From positions 1-34,969 of the forward strand of contig CACZWD010000039.1 in the NCBI GenBank assembly GCA_902784805.1: a stretch of DNA of 34,969 nucleotides, read 5' to 3'. A program made the translations under genes and the position numbers. Under the pieces are notes generated by a model. That model was not told the origin of the DNA, made no database searches, and was given only the letters and a program-made list of their open reading frames with translations. The stretch is from an uncultured Ruminococcus sp. GTDB taxonomy: Bacteria; Bacillota; Clostridia; RUG12999. Shown piece after piece: positions 18,001 through 29,361 of the stretch. How positions within the stretch are numbered: position 1 is the first letter of the stretch; the number at the start of each line of letters is the position of its first letter.

Positions 18001-18956
18001 GAAAGTGATTTAAGCGGGCGGTTGCCCGGTCCCGTTACGGGTTTACCTCTCCTGCCGTTGTCAATAAGAGCGTCAACAGCTTCCTGTAACATTCTCTTTT
18101 CGTTTCTTACGATAATATCGGGAGCGCCGAGAGTGAGAAGCTTTTTAAGACGATTATTGCGGTTAATAACTCTCCTGTAAAGGTCGTTTAAGTCGCTTGT
18201 CGCGAACCTTCCGCCGTCAAGCTGAACCATCGGGCGTATTTCCGGCGGAATAACCGGTATAACATCCATAACCATCCATTCGGGCTTGTTGCCGGATTGT
18301 CTGAAAGCTTCAACAGCGTCAAGCCTTTTAATAATTTTACTCTTTTTCTGTCCCTGGGCATTTTCAAGCTCCTCACGAAGCTCTGCCGCCATTTTATCCA
18401 GGTCAATTTCCTGCAAAAGCTCTTTTATGGCTTCTGCGCCCATACCGGCTTTAAACTTACCTTCACCGTATTTTTCAAGATTTTCTCTGTATTCTCTTTC
18501 TGTAAGAAGCTCTTTCTTTTCAAGACCTGTCTTACCCGGGTCAATTACAATATATGCCGCGAAATACAAAACTTTTTCAAGATTTTTAGGCGTAATATCA
18601 AGCATAAGTCCTATTCTGCTCGGTATGCCTTTAAAGTACCATATATGCGATACCGGCGCCGCAAGCTCTATGTGTCCCATTCTTTCACGGCGCACCTTCG
18701 CCCTTGTAACCTCAACGCCGCACCTGTCGCATATGATGCCTTTATATCTTATCCTCTTATATTTTCCACAATGACATTCCCAGTCCTTCATCGGACCGAA
18801 AATTCTCTCGCAGAAAAGACCGTCCTTTTCGGGTTTAAGTGTTCTGTAATTTATTGTTTCGGGCTTTTTAACCTCGCCCTTTGATATTGACCTTATTTTT
18901 TCAGGAGACGCCAGACCAATCTGAATTGCGTCAAAATCAACTTTATTTTCGTTCAT
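15063..18956 (-). CDS. rpoC: RNA polymerase subunit beta-prime with a ~100-residue insertion
   Basis: This 1297-aa subunit forms half of the polymerase active-site cleft. The N-terminal zinc site is C61-x-C63 with C76-x2-C79. The catalytic [12 protein letters not shown] (449-460) holds the three Mg-binding aspartates. The trigger-loop segment [20 protein letters not shown] and a second zinc cluster [13 protein letters not shown] are present, and the C-terminus is intact. About 115 residues lie between SYYLT (residue 505) and DEAILAY, where B. subtilis has about 16, so roughly 100 residues are inserted at about 506-620. The insert is mostly charged. GGGAG lies 10 nt before the ATG, and the gene follows rpoB by 18 bp. 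Confidence 0.98.
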   Translation of the reverse strand: MNENKVDFDAIQIGLASPEKIRSISKGEVKKPETINYRTLKPEKDGLFCERIFGPMKDWECHCGKYKRIRYKGIICDRCGVEVTRAKVRRERMGHIELAAPVSHIWYFKGIPSRIGLMLDITPKNLEKVLYFAAYIVIDPGKTGLEKKELLTEREYRENLEKYGEGKFKAGMGAEAIKELLQEIDLDKMAAELREELENAQGQKKSKIIKRLDAVEAFRQSGNKPEWMVMDVIPVIPPEIRPMVQLDGGRFATSDLNDLYRRVINRNNRLKKLLTLGAPDIIVRNEKRMLQEAVDALIDNGRRGKPVTGPGNRPLKSLSDMLKGKQGRFRQNLLGKRVDYSGRSVIVVGPELKIYQCGLPKEMALELFKPFVMKKLVNDGGAHNIKNAKKKVERADDTVWDVLAEVIKEHPVLLNRAPTLHRLGIQAFEPILVEGRAIKLHPLVCTAFNADFDGDQMAVHVPLSPEAQAEARFLILSANNLLKPQDGKPVTVPTQDMVLGSYYLTVARGEKQIDDAMSAVGKKSSDIVFENKKAAEEALENSEISPETVIMIGKRVTNMVREKMNTYKDIFEVIDAFNNGEIGEYDVVKVKKCNDAYGKNDGTGIVTTYKHITAKHFVDIDEAILAYENKVIKIHEPIKVTVTKDVDENGTVLVKSQEGSHKEKRIIDATIGRIFFNEGIPQDLGFVDRSDDDTKFNFEFTGKATKKALGKIIDRCIAIHGITETADVLDKIKANGFKYSTRGAITVGVADMEIPSAKAGYIKAAEAEVDRITEYFNMGMMSDAERYTCVVDTWKKAIDNITNALMNSMGEFNPINMMATSGARGNTGQIRQLAGIRGLMADTTGRTVEIPVKASFREGLNVIEFFISSHGARKGLTDTALRTADSGYLTRRLVDVSQDVIIREEDCGTNEFINIKAIKEEKHSENGTSDNTLESLAERLKGRVPFEDVIHPETGEILAKKNELIDAATADLIEKSGVETVKIRSVITCRAKVGVCAKCYGENLALGQLVNIGESVGIIAAQSIGEPGTQLTMRTFHSGGIAGDDITQGLPRVEELFEARKPKGLAMITEDSGKVEINDTKKGKVITVTNPETGLKTDYNIAYGATLKVEDGQMVEKGQELTRGSIYPVDLLRIKGANAVQEYIVQEVQKVYRLQGVDICDKHIEIIIRQMMRKVSVEDSGDSRYLLGAMVDRNEFKRTCEALEAEGKKPPVARDVLLGITKASLATDSFLSAASFQETTRVLTDAAIKGKTDPLVGLKENVIIGKLIPAGTGVPRYNEIGVREHTATADELQSAEK

Positions 18957-18974
18957 AGCTATCTGTCTCCCTTC

Positions 18975-22744
<3,770 letters not shown>

Positions 22745-23074
22745 TTTGTTCACCTCAATCAATAATATTGTATCCGAGATTCGCAATACGAAAAACCCTC
22801 TGATGTCAGATATAATGCTAACAGCACCTCCTGCTGTCATTTAGCATCACTTAACCCGTAAAAACGAATTCTTTTGCAGCCATGCTCGCTGCCCTGTCTT
22901 AACTTCAGCTATTAATATTGTTTCGCAAAAAAACGGCGGATACAGCGTAATCTTCGGTCTAAAGCCTGACCACAGCTCCGCAAGTTGTCGCATAAAACGA
23001 CAGAATATTTAAGGTGTAGTTTTTTCAATAATATATGATAAAACTTACCTTGCAATTGCGGAGATATACGCCAT
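22745..23074 (-). promoter_or_regulatory. Long structured 5' leader of rpoB
   Basis: About 330 nt separate the predicted start site from the rpoB ATG. In transcript order, stems include TGTCG/CGACA and GCGGA/TCCGC, the latter enclosing GGTC/GACC and followed closely by CG and T7, which is terminator-like. Further on, GCAGC pairs with GCTGC. A bulged hairpin follows, ATGCTAA/TTAGCAT with CAGCA/TGCTG, whose loop is GGAGG. No L10/L12 genes (rplJ, rplL) lie upstream, although they usually precede rpoB. I cannot assign it to a known RNA family by eye. Confidence 0.6.
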
Positions 23075-23080
23075 TTTATC

Positions 23081-23109
23081 ATTATACCACATATTTCCTA
23101 AAAAGTCAA
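23081..23109 (-). promoter_or_regulatory. Sigma-A promoter of rpoB-rpoC
   Basis: TTGACT (23109-23104), a 17-bp spacer and a perfect TATAAT (23086-23081) lie on the minus strand, with TGG before the -10 hexamer. A-rich tracts upstream could act as an UP element. Confidence 0.88.
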
Positions 23110-23140
23110 GCCCTCTTTTTTGTATATTTTTAGATAAAAA

Positions 23141-23205
23141 ATAAAGCAAAAAAATTATAAACAGCAATCAAACGTTTCTCTTTGCTTATAATTTTTTTGC
23201 TTTAT
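23141..23205 (-). terminator. AT-rich 20-bp inverted repeat, probable terminator
   Basis: ATAAAGCAAAAAAATTATAA (23141-23160) is the exact reverse complement of 23186-23205, with a 25-nt loop. T-runs follow on the minus strand. It lies just after the alpha/beta hydrolase stop and before the rpoB promoter, so it probably separates the two transcripts. Confidence 0.7.
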
Positions 23206-23219
23206 CTTTTTCTTAAAGC

Positions 23220-24032
23220 TTACTGGTTTTTTTCGGTAAAAAAATCGTACAATCTTTTTCTGAAATCCGGTGCCGTGTCATATAAGGCATGCCCGAAATT
23301 TTCGTATAAATGGTATTTAAAACCCGGTAAATTCCGAAATGTTTCAACAATCTCACGGATAGCACTTTCTCCAAAAATTTTGTCATCAACCGCGCCGACC
23401 GCAAAAATCGGACAGCGTATGTCTTCTGCGCTCAGCTTTGAATTATATCCTTTAACAGCCTCGGCAAGCGTTATGAACCGTCGCATCTCATTGTCTGTCA
23501 CAGCTTTTCCTGCCTCAATCAATGCCTGTCTATACTTCTCATAAATATCTGTAGGATAGATATTTTTCCCAAAATCAATATAAATTCCCGTGCCGTCCCT
23601 AGCTTTTGCTTTTTCTATCCAGCCTTTAATCACTGCAAATTGCCTTTCCGATACTTTTAGCGATGTTGAAGCAACAGCGACTTTTTTTATATTATCGGGA
23701 TAATGGGCAGCAAGTTCAAGAGCAATCATTCCTCCCTGTGAAGCCCCAAAAATGTAAACATCACGCAAACCGAGCGCTTTAATCGCAAGCGCTGTATCAT
23801 CAGCCATATCCTTAATTGAATAAGAAGACGGCAAAACCTTTCTCCTGTCAAAAACATACACGGTAAATTCATCTTTCATAACGCTATATTCATCGGATAT
23901 CGCCTCGGCGGCACCCATAACGCTTTGCACGCTGAGCCCCGGAAGAATTACAAGCGGCTTTTCACCTTTTCCGAAACGAAAAAAATCCATAATAAATTCG
24001 TTCACGCATACAGATTTAATTTTTATACTCAT
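23220..24032 (-). CDS. Alpha/beta hydrolase of RsbQ-like size
   Basis: This 270-aa cytoplasmic protein has the alpha/beta-hydrolase fold. The nucleophile elbow is GASQGG with S98, the acid is probably D216 or D217 in AVGAVDDKIFG, and the histidine is H248 in NFGHALYD. Length and triad spacing resemble B. subtilis RsbQ (269 aa), the hydrolase that activates the PP2C phosphatase RsbP. Many unrelated hydrolases share this layout, so the comparison is only suggestive. It lies 50 bp after the MATE-ATPase gene with AAGGGG 5 nt before its ATG and no clear promoter of its own. It is probably the last gene of the partner-switching operon. Substrate unknown. Confidence 0.85.
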   Translation of the reverse strand: MSIKIKSVCVNEFIMDFFRFGKGEKPLVILPGLSVQSVMGAAEAISDEYSVMKDEFTVYVFDRRKVLPSSYSIKDMADDTALAIKALGLRDVYIFGASQGGMIALELAAHYPDNIKKVAVASTSLKVSERQFAVIKGWIEKAKARDGTGIYIDFGKNIYPTDIYEKYRQALIEAGKAVTDNEMRRFITLAEAVKGYNSKLSAEDIRCPIFAVGAVDDKIFGESAIREIVETFRNLPGFKYHLYENFGHALYDTAPDFRKRLYDFFTEKNQ

Positions 24033-24082
24033 ATTTTCCCCTTTTTAATCAGTAATGAACCGTTTTGATTATTAAGAACTCT

Positions 24083-25858
24083 TTAAATTTTTATAAATAA
24101 ATTGTTCAATCTTAAAAAACTTGTATATCGGACATTTTTTGCCGTTCTGATAATCATACGCAAGCCTATATGGTGAGCGGGATCGTCATCAGAGTATAAT
24201 TTCAGCTGGCTGACCGGGTCAAAAATCAGACAGTCATCACGAATCCTTATTATGTAGTCTTCTCCTTTATGTATAATCCGCACATCAATGCTGTGATTTT
24301 TTTTATCTTTTGAAAAACCATGCTCTATCACGTTGCCCGCCATTTCCTCCACGGCAAGTGACATAAGATATTTGCGGCGGTCATCGCAGCCGTATGCTTC
24401 ACAGAAACCCCACACCTCCTGCGAAAGCTTTGCGACCTCGGTCATTGTCGTAATACTTCGGTCCATACAATCCTTCTCCGTTACATCAAAACTATCCGGC
24501 AAAAGAAGCACCTTTTGCCAGAATCCTTCCGGGCGAATGTTCAATCTGTGATTTTCCAAAAAAATTACCGCAATAAAATAAATTACCAAAAGCACCTGAG
24601 TGACCGGAAAAGCATACCACACAGCGTCAGCTCCAAGCAGACCTGCCATAATTCCCGCGGAAAGAATCATAAACCCGCACTCCGTTAAAAATCCCGAAAC
24701 CGCCGACAGACGGGTTCTTCCTATTCCGTGAATATAGTCCTGATAAATAAGATTCAGCCCGTGAAGCGGCATACCGATTGAATACGCCCTCACAGCACGG
24801 ATTGACATTTTAAGAGTTTCCGAATCGCCGTTAATAAACAATGCCGCAAACTGCGGAGCAAAAACCCAGCTTATAACAGATACTCCGAGTGTAAATATAA
24901 ACGTCGCCCGTACAGATGTAACAAGCAAGTGCTTCATCATAGGCCGGTCACCTTCGCCCGTCAGCACACCCGCAAGCGCAGAAACGGTATCCGCTATACC
25001 TGCCGCCATCGGTACAAGCAAGGCTTCGGCCTGCCCGTAAACCGAATACGCCGCAATTGCCGCGGAAGAAGCAATCACCGCCAAAAGACGGTTCATAAAA
25101 ATCCCTTTTATTGTATGCCCCAGCCGGTGTATTCCGGAAGGGACGCCTTCCTCCAGCAGTTCTCCCGTACACTTCAAAGAAATGTTTTTGAAGGAAAGCT
25201 TTAAAAAAGTGTTATGTCTGAAAAAATGTGTCATAAAAACAAGCAGCGCGGCTATATAGCTTATACTTGTAACCAGCCCCATTTCAAAAGTATCACCGTG
25301 AAAAACAAAAACAACGGCAAGGTCAAGCAGAATATTTGTGACAGTCATGACGGCGGAAGCAATAACCGGAAGTCCCCTGTTATTATCAATCGGTACAAAC
25401 GCCCACAATACCCATATAACGTTTCTTGCCGGGATACCTATCGCAATACCTATCATATAAGCCCGCGCCTTAGGAAGCAGCGCCGCGGCATTTCCTGTAG
25501 CACCAAGCATTCTTGTTATCGGGACCGAAAATACCAAGACTATTATAACCACAGCCGTAGCAATTCCTGCCGCAAGCGCGCAAGCGAGAGAAAACACGTT
25601 TTGTGCCTCTTTTGTCTTTCCGCTGCCCATAAGCCGTACAAAACGGCTCCGCGCGCCGTTGGCGAGGACAGCGCCGATTAACGCAAGAATGACCATAAGG
25701 GGATTTATGATTCCAAAAGCGGCTATGGAATCAACTCCAAGGTATTGACCTATTATGACACCGTCAATAAGCGAACCCAAAGAAGATGTAATGGCAGCCC
25801 CCACGTAAGATGCGAGCTGAACGTAAAATGTATTGCGAATAATTCTTCCGTTTTGCAT
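24083..25858 (-). CDS. MATE-family transporter fused to an RsbW-like HATPase domain
   Basis: This 591-aa protein begins with a MATE-type transporter (about 1-445) of about twelve hydrophobic segments, starting VQLASYVGAAITSSLGSLID. The C-terminus (about 460-591) is a cytoplasmic ATP-binding domain of the anti-sigma-kinase class. Its N box is LAVEEMAGNVIEHGF. The G1 box is degenerate (RIRDDCLIFDP instead of DxGxPFDP) and the G2 box is reduced to HHIGLRMI. Serine-kinase activity may therefore be weak or lost, leaving a binding domain. The gene is in the operon of STAS and PP2C genes, so STAS binding could gate transport, which is inference. GAGGAG lies 5 nt before the ATG. Ordinary MATE proteins lack this domain. 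Confidence 0.88.
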   Translation of the reverse strand: MQNGRIIRNTFYVQLASYVGAAITSSLGSLIDGVIIGQYLGVDSIAAFGIINPLMVILALIGAVLANGARSRFVRLMGSGKTKEAQNVFSLACALAAGIATAVVIIVLVFSVPITRMLGATGNAAALLPKARAYMIGIAIGIPARNVIWVLWAFVPIDNNRGLPVIASAVMTVTNILLDLAVVFVFHGDTFEMGLVTSISYIAALLVFMTHFFRHNTFLKLSFKNISLKCTGELLEEGVPSGIHRLGHTIKGIFMNRLLAVIASSAAIAAYSVYGQAEALLVPMAAGIADTVSALAGVLTGEGDRPMMKHLLVTSVRATFIFTLGVSVISWVFAPQFAALFINGDSETLKMSIRAVRAYSIGMPLHGLNLIYQDYIHGIGRTRLSAVSGFLTECGFMILSAGIMAGLLGADAVWYAFPVTQVLLVIYFIAVIFLENHRLNIRPEGFWQKVLLLPDSFDVTEKDCMDRSITTMTEVAKLSQEVWGFCEAYGCDDRRKYLMSLAVEEMAGNVIEHGFSKDKKNHSIDVRIIHKGEDYIIRIRDDCLIFDPVSQLKLYSDDDPAHHIGLRMIIRTAKNVRYTSFLRLNNLFIKI

Positions 25859-25911
25859 ATATACTCCTCGTTCTGTTTTATCCCGGCTTCTTTCGCTTTT
25901 CGCAAAATCTT

Positions 25912-27129
25912 TTATTTATTGTAAGCAAAAATTGTCAGAACTGCATAGAAAACCGCTGTGCCTCCAAGAATAAGCGCCTGTTTTACTCTGTGATTCACAA
26001 GAAGCCCCGCAAATTCGCGTACCGCCGCATTGGGCCAGAAATACCACTTTGTTTTTGCGCCCATACCTACCGCGCGCATCTTTACCCGCCTTGCGAAAAT
26101 ACCGCTGCGGAAAACATGATAATTTGTGGTCGAAAAAGCAATCTTGCCTTCGGGATTAATTTTCTGTATCTTTTCTTTCGAGAATTTCATATTTTCAAAG
26201 GTGTTTTTTGACCTGTCTTCCTCAATAATATTTTTTTCGTGAACGCCGCAATCAATAAGGCAGCGCTTCATCGCGGCACTTTCGGAAATTATTTCGTCAT
26301 CGCCTTTGCCGCCCGAGGTGATAAATATAAGGTCTTTTCCTGTCAGCGACTTCTGTTTTTCGTAAAAAGCGACCGCGCGCTCAACTCTGCCGCGCAGCAG
26401 CGGTGTCGGCGTACCGTCTTTTTTAAGACCGCAGCCGAGAATAATAAGAAAATCTATATTTTTTTCAGGCTCATAACGCGCTGTAACAGCACCTGCAACA
26501 ATAGTCCCTATAAGCATACATTCAAAATACAGGTAAAGAGACGCTAAAAAATTTGTTATAAGGTCGTGAAGCATTACTTCAAGCCGACTGCCCGATACCG
26601 CAAAGTCAAAGGTGAATATAAACACTTCTCCCGCAACAATAACAAACGAAAGGAAAATTCCGAGCAGGTTTACAAATCTCATTCCTTCGTGCCTTATCAG
26701 CGAAATATTGGAAAGACAGAGCGCTGCGAAAAATATAAGCAGAAAAGGTGATGAAATAAATATATAATTTTTTGCCGAGGTCAGCAGAGAACGGATAACT
26801 TCGTCTGCTCTGTATATTTCGGGATATTTAAATATACGGACCGCAAGGACAATATGCGTAATCATAACGGAAAATGCAAACAACGCAAATCCGAAATAAA
26901 TAATTGTATTGTAAGAATACGGATTGTAGCGAATCTGCTCACAAAATGAGTAAATAAGCGTAAATTCGGCAAAAAAACAATATGCCGCAATAAGCAAACA
27001 AACTGCCCCGATGTTTCCGGAGGGGCTGACTGTAATAAGCAATGCTGCGGCAATTAGTGATACGACTGTCAGAATCAGCAAATTAAAAAGTTTTGGTTTT
27101 TTATCTCTTGTATCAAATTTCAGAACCAT
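25912..27129 (-). CDS. DUF218 (YdcF-like) membrane protein
   Basis: This protein of about 405 aa has six or so N-terminal membrane segments (roughly residues 10-220), a DUF218 domain, and one more hydrophobic segment at the C-terminus. The domain starts FLIILGCGLKKDGTPTPLLR and contains ITSGGKG, SKNTFENMKFS and STTNYHVFRS. DUF218 proteins are associated with envelope metabolism (for example SanA/ElyC in E. coli), but biochemistry is largely undefined. The ATG at 27129 is chosen because GAGGGG lies 7 nt upstream; it overlaps the end of the HD gene by 17 bp. The tight overlap suggests a shared role with the HD and partner-switching proteins. Confidence 0.82.
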   Translation of the reverse strand: MVLKFDTRDKKPKLFNLLILTVVSLIAAALLITVSPSGNIGAVCLLIAAYCFFAEFTLIYSFCEQIRYNPYSYNTIIYFGFALFAFSVMITHIVLAVRIFKYPEIYRADEVIRSLLTSAKNYIFISSPFLLIFFAALCLSNISLIRHEGMRFVNLLGIFLSFVIVAGEVFIFTFDFAVSGSRLEVMLHDLITNFLASLYLYFECMLIGTIVAGAVTARYEPEKNIDFLIILGCGLKKDGTPTPLLRGRVERAVAFYEKQKSLTGKDLIFITSGGKGDDEIISESAAMKRCLIDCGVHEKNIIEEDRSKNTFENMKFSKEKIQKINPEGKIAFSTTNYHVFRSGIFARRVKMRAVGMGAKTKWYFWPNAAVREFAGLLVNHRVKQALILGGTAVFYAVLTIFAYNK

Positions 27130-27694
27130 TATGAATCCCCTCAAAAACCGTTTCCACCAGCCGGTTATATTCTGACCATGCTTCCGAGTCTTTCAGGTCT
27201 TCAACAAGAATGCAGACCGAACGGTAATACCATGCCTGCCATGCGGGGTCCTTTTGGTTAAAGGTTTCCCACATCGCGCTGCCCTCATTCTTCCACAGCC
27301 TGTAAAACGAACGCATATTTGATAACTTATCCGCAAGCCATAATATTTTTACGCCGATGTCGGAGGCTTGTTTTAACTTTTCGAGAGATTCCTTCTTACG
27401 GATACGCCAGCTTTCTTCGGGATTTGTTTCCGGACGCTTGTTTTCCGTTTCGGAGGCAACCAGCGCCGCCACGCGCGAACCGAAAACAGCCTCAATTTCC
27501 TCTATTGATGCATCGGTATCTTCAGCTGTATCGTGAAGAACCGCCGCCGCAAGAATCTCCGTATCATCCGTTAATGTTCCGGCAATTGCCGCCACCTCCA
27601 GGGGGTGAAGAATATATGGAATTTTTTCACGTTTACGCATCATACCACTATGTTTCTTTATAGCAAATTCCAGTGCGTTGTCAAACAAATTCAT
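27113..27694 (-). CDS. HD-domain hydrolase resembling SpoT/MESH1 (p)ppGpp hydrolases
   Basis: This 193-aa protein is a single HD domain without a synthetase domain. The metal-ligand set of SpoT-type hydrolases is visible: ILHPLEVA (H30), VLHDTAEDTD (H54, D55) and ILWLADKLSNMRS. Small proteins of this kind remove the 3'-pyrophosphate of (p)ppGpp, as in MESH1, but some act on other nucleotides, so the substrate is inferred. The domain ends near residue 130, and a Trp-rich helical tail follows. The gene starts 6 bp after the STAS-kinase-ATPase gene and overlaps the DUF218 gene, so it is firmly part of the operon. A weak AGAGG lies 12 nt before the ATG. Confidence 0.82.
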   Translation of the reverse strand: MNLFDNALEFAIKKHSGMMRKREKIPYILHPLEVAAIAGTLTDDTEILAAAVLHDTAEDTDASIEEIEAVFGSRVAALVASETENKRPETNPEESWRIRKKESLEKLKQASDIGVKILWLADKLSNMRSFYRLWKNEGSAMWETFNQKDPAWQAWYYRSVCILVEDLKDSEAWSEYNRLVETVFEGIHNGSEI

Positions 27695-27700
27695 ATTGAT

Positions 27701-29308
27701 TCAAAGCCTCTTTCTCAATATAAGAATATTCTGTCCGTCCCTGTGTTCGTAAAAAATTTCGTCCATAATTTTTTTTGTCATAAATATACCGACTCCGCCG
27801 ATTTGACGTTCATCTGCCGAAAGCGTTATATCGGGGTCCTCTTTTTCAAGGGGATTGTACGGAACCCCACGGTCGGCAAAGGTAATCTCTGCCGCGGAAG
27901 GCTCTCCCGATAATTTCACACTTACCGAAACTTTTCCGACGTCCGGCGCGTAAGCGTAGTTTGCGATATTTACAAATATTTCCTCGACTGCCAAATCTAT
28001 CTGCATAAGTTTTTTCGCAGAGCAATCGACTTTTTCAAGACGAGAGTTGATAAAGCCTATCACCTTCTGCAAATTATTAACGGAGGCTTCAATATCAAGC
28101 TCGTCGGAATCGCTTTTTTCACCGCAATTAATGTCAAATTCAAGAGAATCCACTCTCCGAAGAAGCTCTGTAAGTCTGTTTTGCCAAAGTGAAATCGTCG
28201 CGTTTTCGACCTCACTGTTATTGCCCGGATGACGTGTACGCCAATCAATAAGATATGCATATGACAAACAGCGGATTTTTTCCTCAATCTCACGGATTTT
28301 ATTTTCATCTTTTGTGTCAAAATAAGCCTCAAGAGTTTTGTGCCAAAACTCACCGGCAACATTGATATCATAGCCCTGAAACTTTAAAACAATTTCGGGG
28401 TCGTATTCGGCATATCCGATATAGGAGTTGTACATACGCAAAAACTCAAAAATCGGATGCCCCACGGAAAGTGTATCCATATCAATAAGCAACACCTCAT
28501 TATCGGCAATCACAATATTCTTTGTATGGAAATCACCATGCACCATATGATTACTTTCGGGAACAGCGTTTGCCATTCGCAGAAGCTTGTCGCCAAGACC
28601 GTCCGGCAGGCGGTCTTTCATTCTTTCAAGCGCTTTAAGTGTTTTTTCTTTTATCGACGGCAGTTTACCTTCAGGCACCGTAATACTGTGTATTTTTTTC
28701 AGCATTTTAACGTATTCCGCTACGCAAAAATCCATACGCTCCGGCTCTTTGGCAAGTATATTTGAAAAAGAACGGGCATTAAGAAGCTCAAAAACAGAGC
28801 CATAGCTGTCGCCGACCCTGACCACGTCATAAGATATTGCTGTCGGGACGCCGAGAATCAGTGCCAGCCGCGCCACTTCGCGCTCATGCTGAATTTCGGC
28901 AATCGCGTCGGCATTTTTATATGTCTTTACGACATTATCACGGTCGATACGGTAAACTTTTCCGTTAAAGCCCTCGCCGATAACCTCACAGCCCTCAACG
29001 GAAACAACAACCCGGTACGCCTTTTCCACCCGCATCATTTCGGTAAAACCCGTCATTTCCAGAATTTCATACACCTCTGTGCGGACATTTATAATTCTGA
29101 GGTCGGAATATATTTTTTTGACACGCAGTATTACACGTAATCCGGCGCTCGAAATATATTCCAAATGCTCCGCGTCCAGAATAACGGACGATGAGCCGCT
29201 GTCGGCAAGCTGCGCAAATATTTTTTTCTCTGTTTCCGCGGAATTTTCGGAATCAATCCTTCCTGACAATTTAACAGTGACATAATTTTTTTCTATTTTG
29301 TTTGTCAT
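27701..29308 (-). CDS. STAS / APH-like kinase / HATPase triple-domain protein
   Basis: This 535-aa soluble protein joins three domains. Residues 1-100 are a STAS anti-anti-sigma domain with LEYISSAGLRVIL; S54 aligns with the phosphorylated serine of SpoIIAA and RsbV. Residues 105-375 are an aminoglycoside/choline-kinase-like domain with the glycine-rich GEGFNGKVY, K128, the catalytic HGDFHTKN (257-264) and DMD (276-278). Residues 405-535 are an RsbW/SpoIIAB-like ATPase with VEEIFVNIANYAY, DRGVPYNP and GGVGIFMTKKI, all intact. It holds the switch substrate and its kinase in one chain with an additional small-molecule-type kinase. The ATG has AGGAGA 9 nt upstream. The kinase substrate is unknown. 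Confidence 0.9.
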   Translation of the reverse strand: MTNKIEKNYVTVKLSGRIDSENSAETEKKIFAQLADSGSSSVILDAEHLEYISSAGLRVILRVKKIYSDLRIINVRTEVYEILEMTGFTEMMRVEKAYRVVVSVEGCEVIGEGFNGKVYRIDRDNVVKTYKNADAIAEIQHEREVARLALILGVPTAISYDVVRVGDSYGSVFELLNARSFSNILAKEPERMDFCVAEYVKMLKKIHSITVPEGKLPSIKEKTLKALERMKDRLPDGLGDKLLRMANAVPESNHMVHGDFHTKNIVIADNEVLLIDMDTLSVGHPIFEFLRMYNSYIGYAEYDPEIVLKFQGYDINVAGEFWHKTLEAYFDTKDENKIREIEEKIRCLSYAYLIDWRTRHPGNNSEVENATISLWQNRLTELLRRVDSLEFDINCGEKSDSDELDIEASVNNLQKVIGFINSRLEKVDCSAKKLMQIDLAVEEIFVNIANYAYAPDVGKVSVSVKLSGEPSAAEITFADRGVPYNPLEKEDPDITLSADERQIGGVGIFMTKKIMDEIFYEHRDGQNILILRKRL

Positions 29309-29361
29309 AATTATTTCTCTCCTGTATAAATGCTAAAATATTAAATATCAAAAAAATATAT

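Noticed and set aside
17052-18884. Several plus-strand open frames of 140-195 codons
   Set aside because: All lie antisense to rpoC, lack recognisable domains and have no ribosome-binding sites worth noting.
22745-22840. 32-codon N-terminal extension of RpoB
   Set aside because: The frame is open but not family-like. GAGGTG 6 nt before the ATG at 22744 fixes the start, and the extension overlaps leader hairpins.
22847-22993. 48-codon open frame in the rpoB leader, a possible leader peptide
   Set aside because: No Shine-Dalgarno sequence before its ATG, and it crosses several stems. I prefer a structured RNA explanation.
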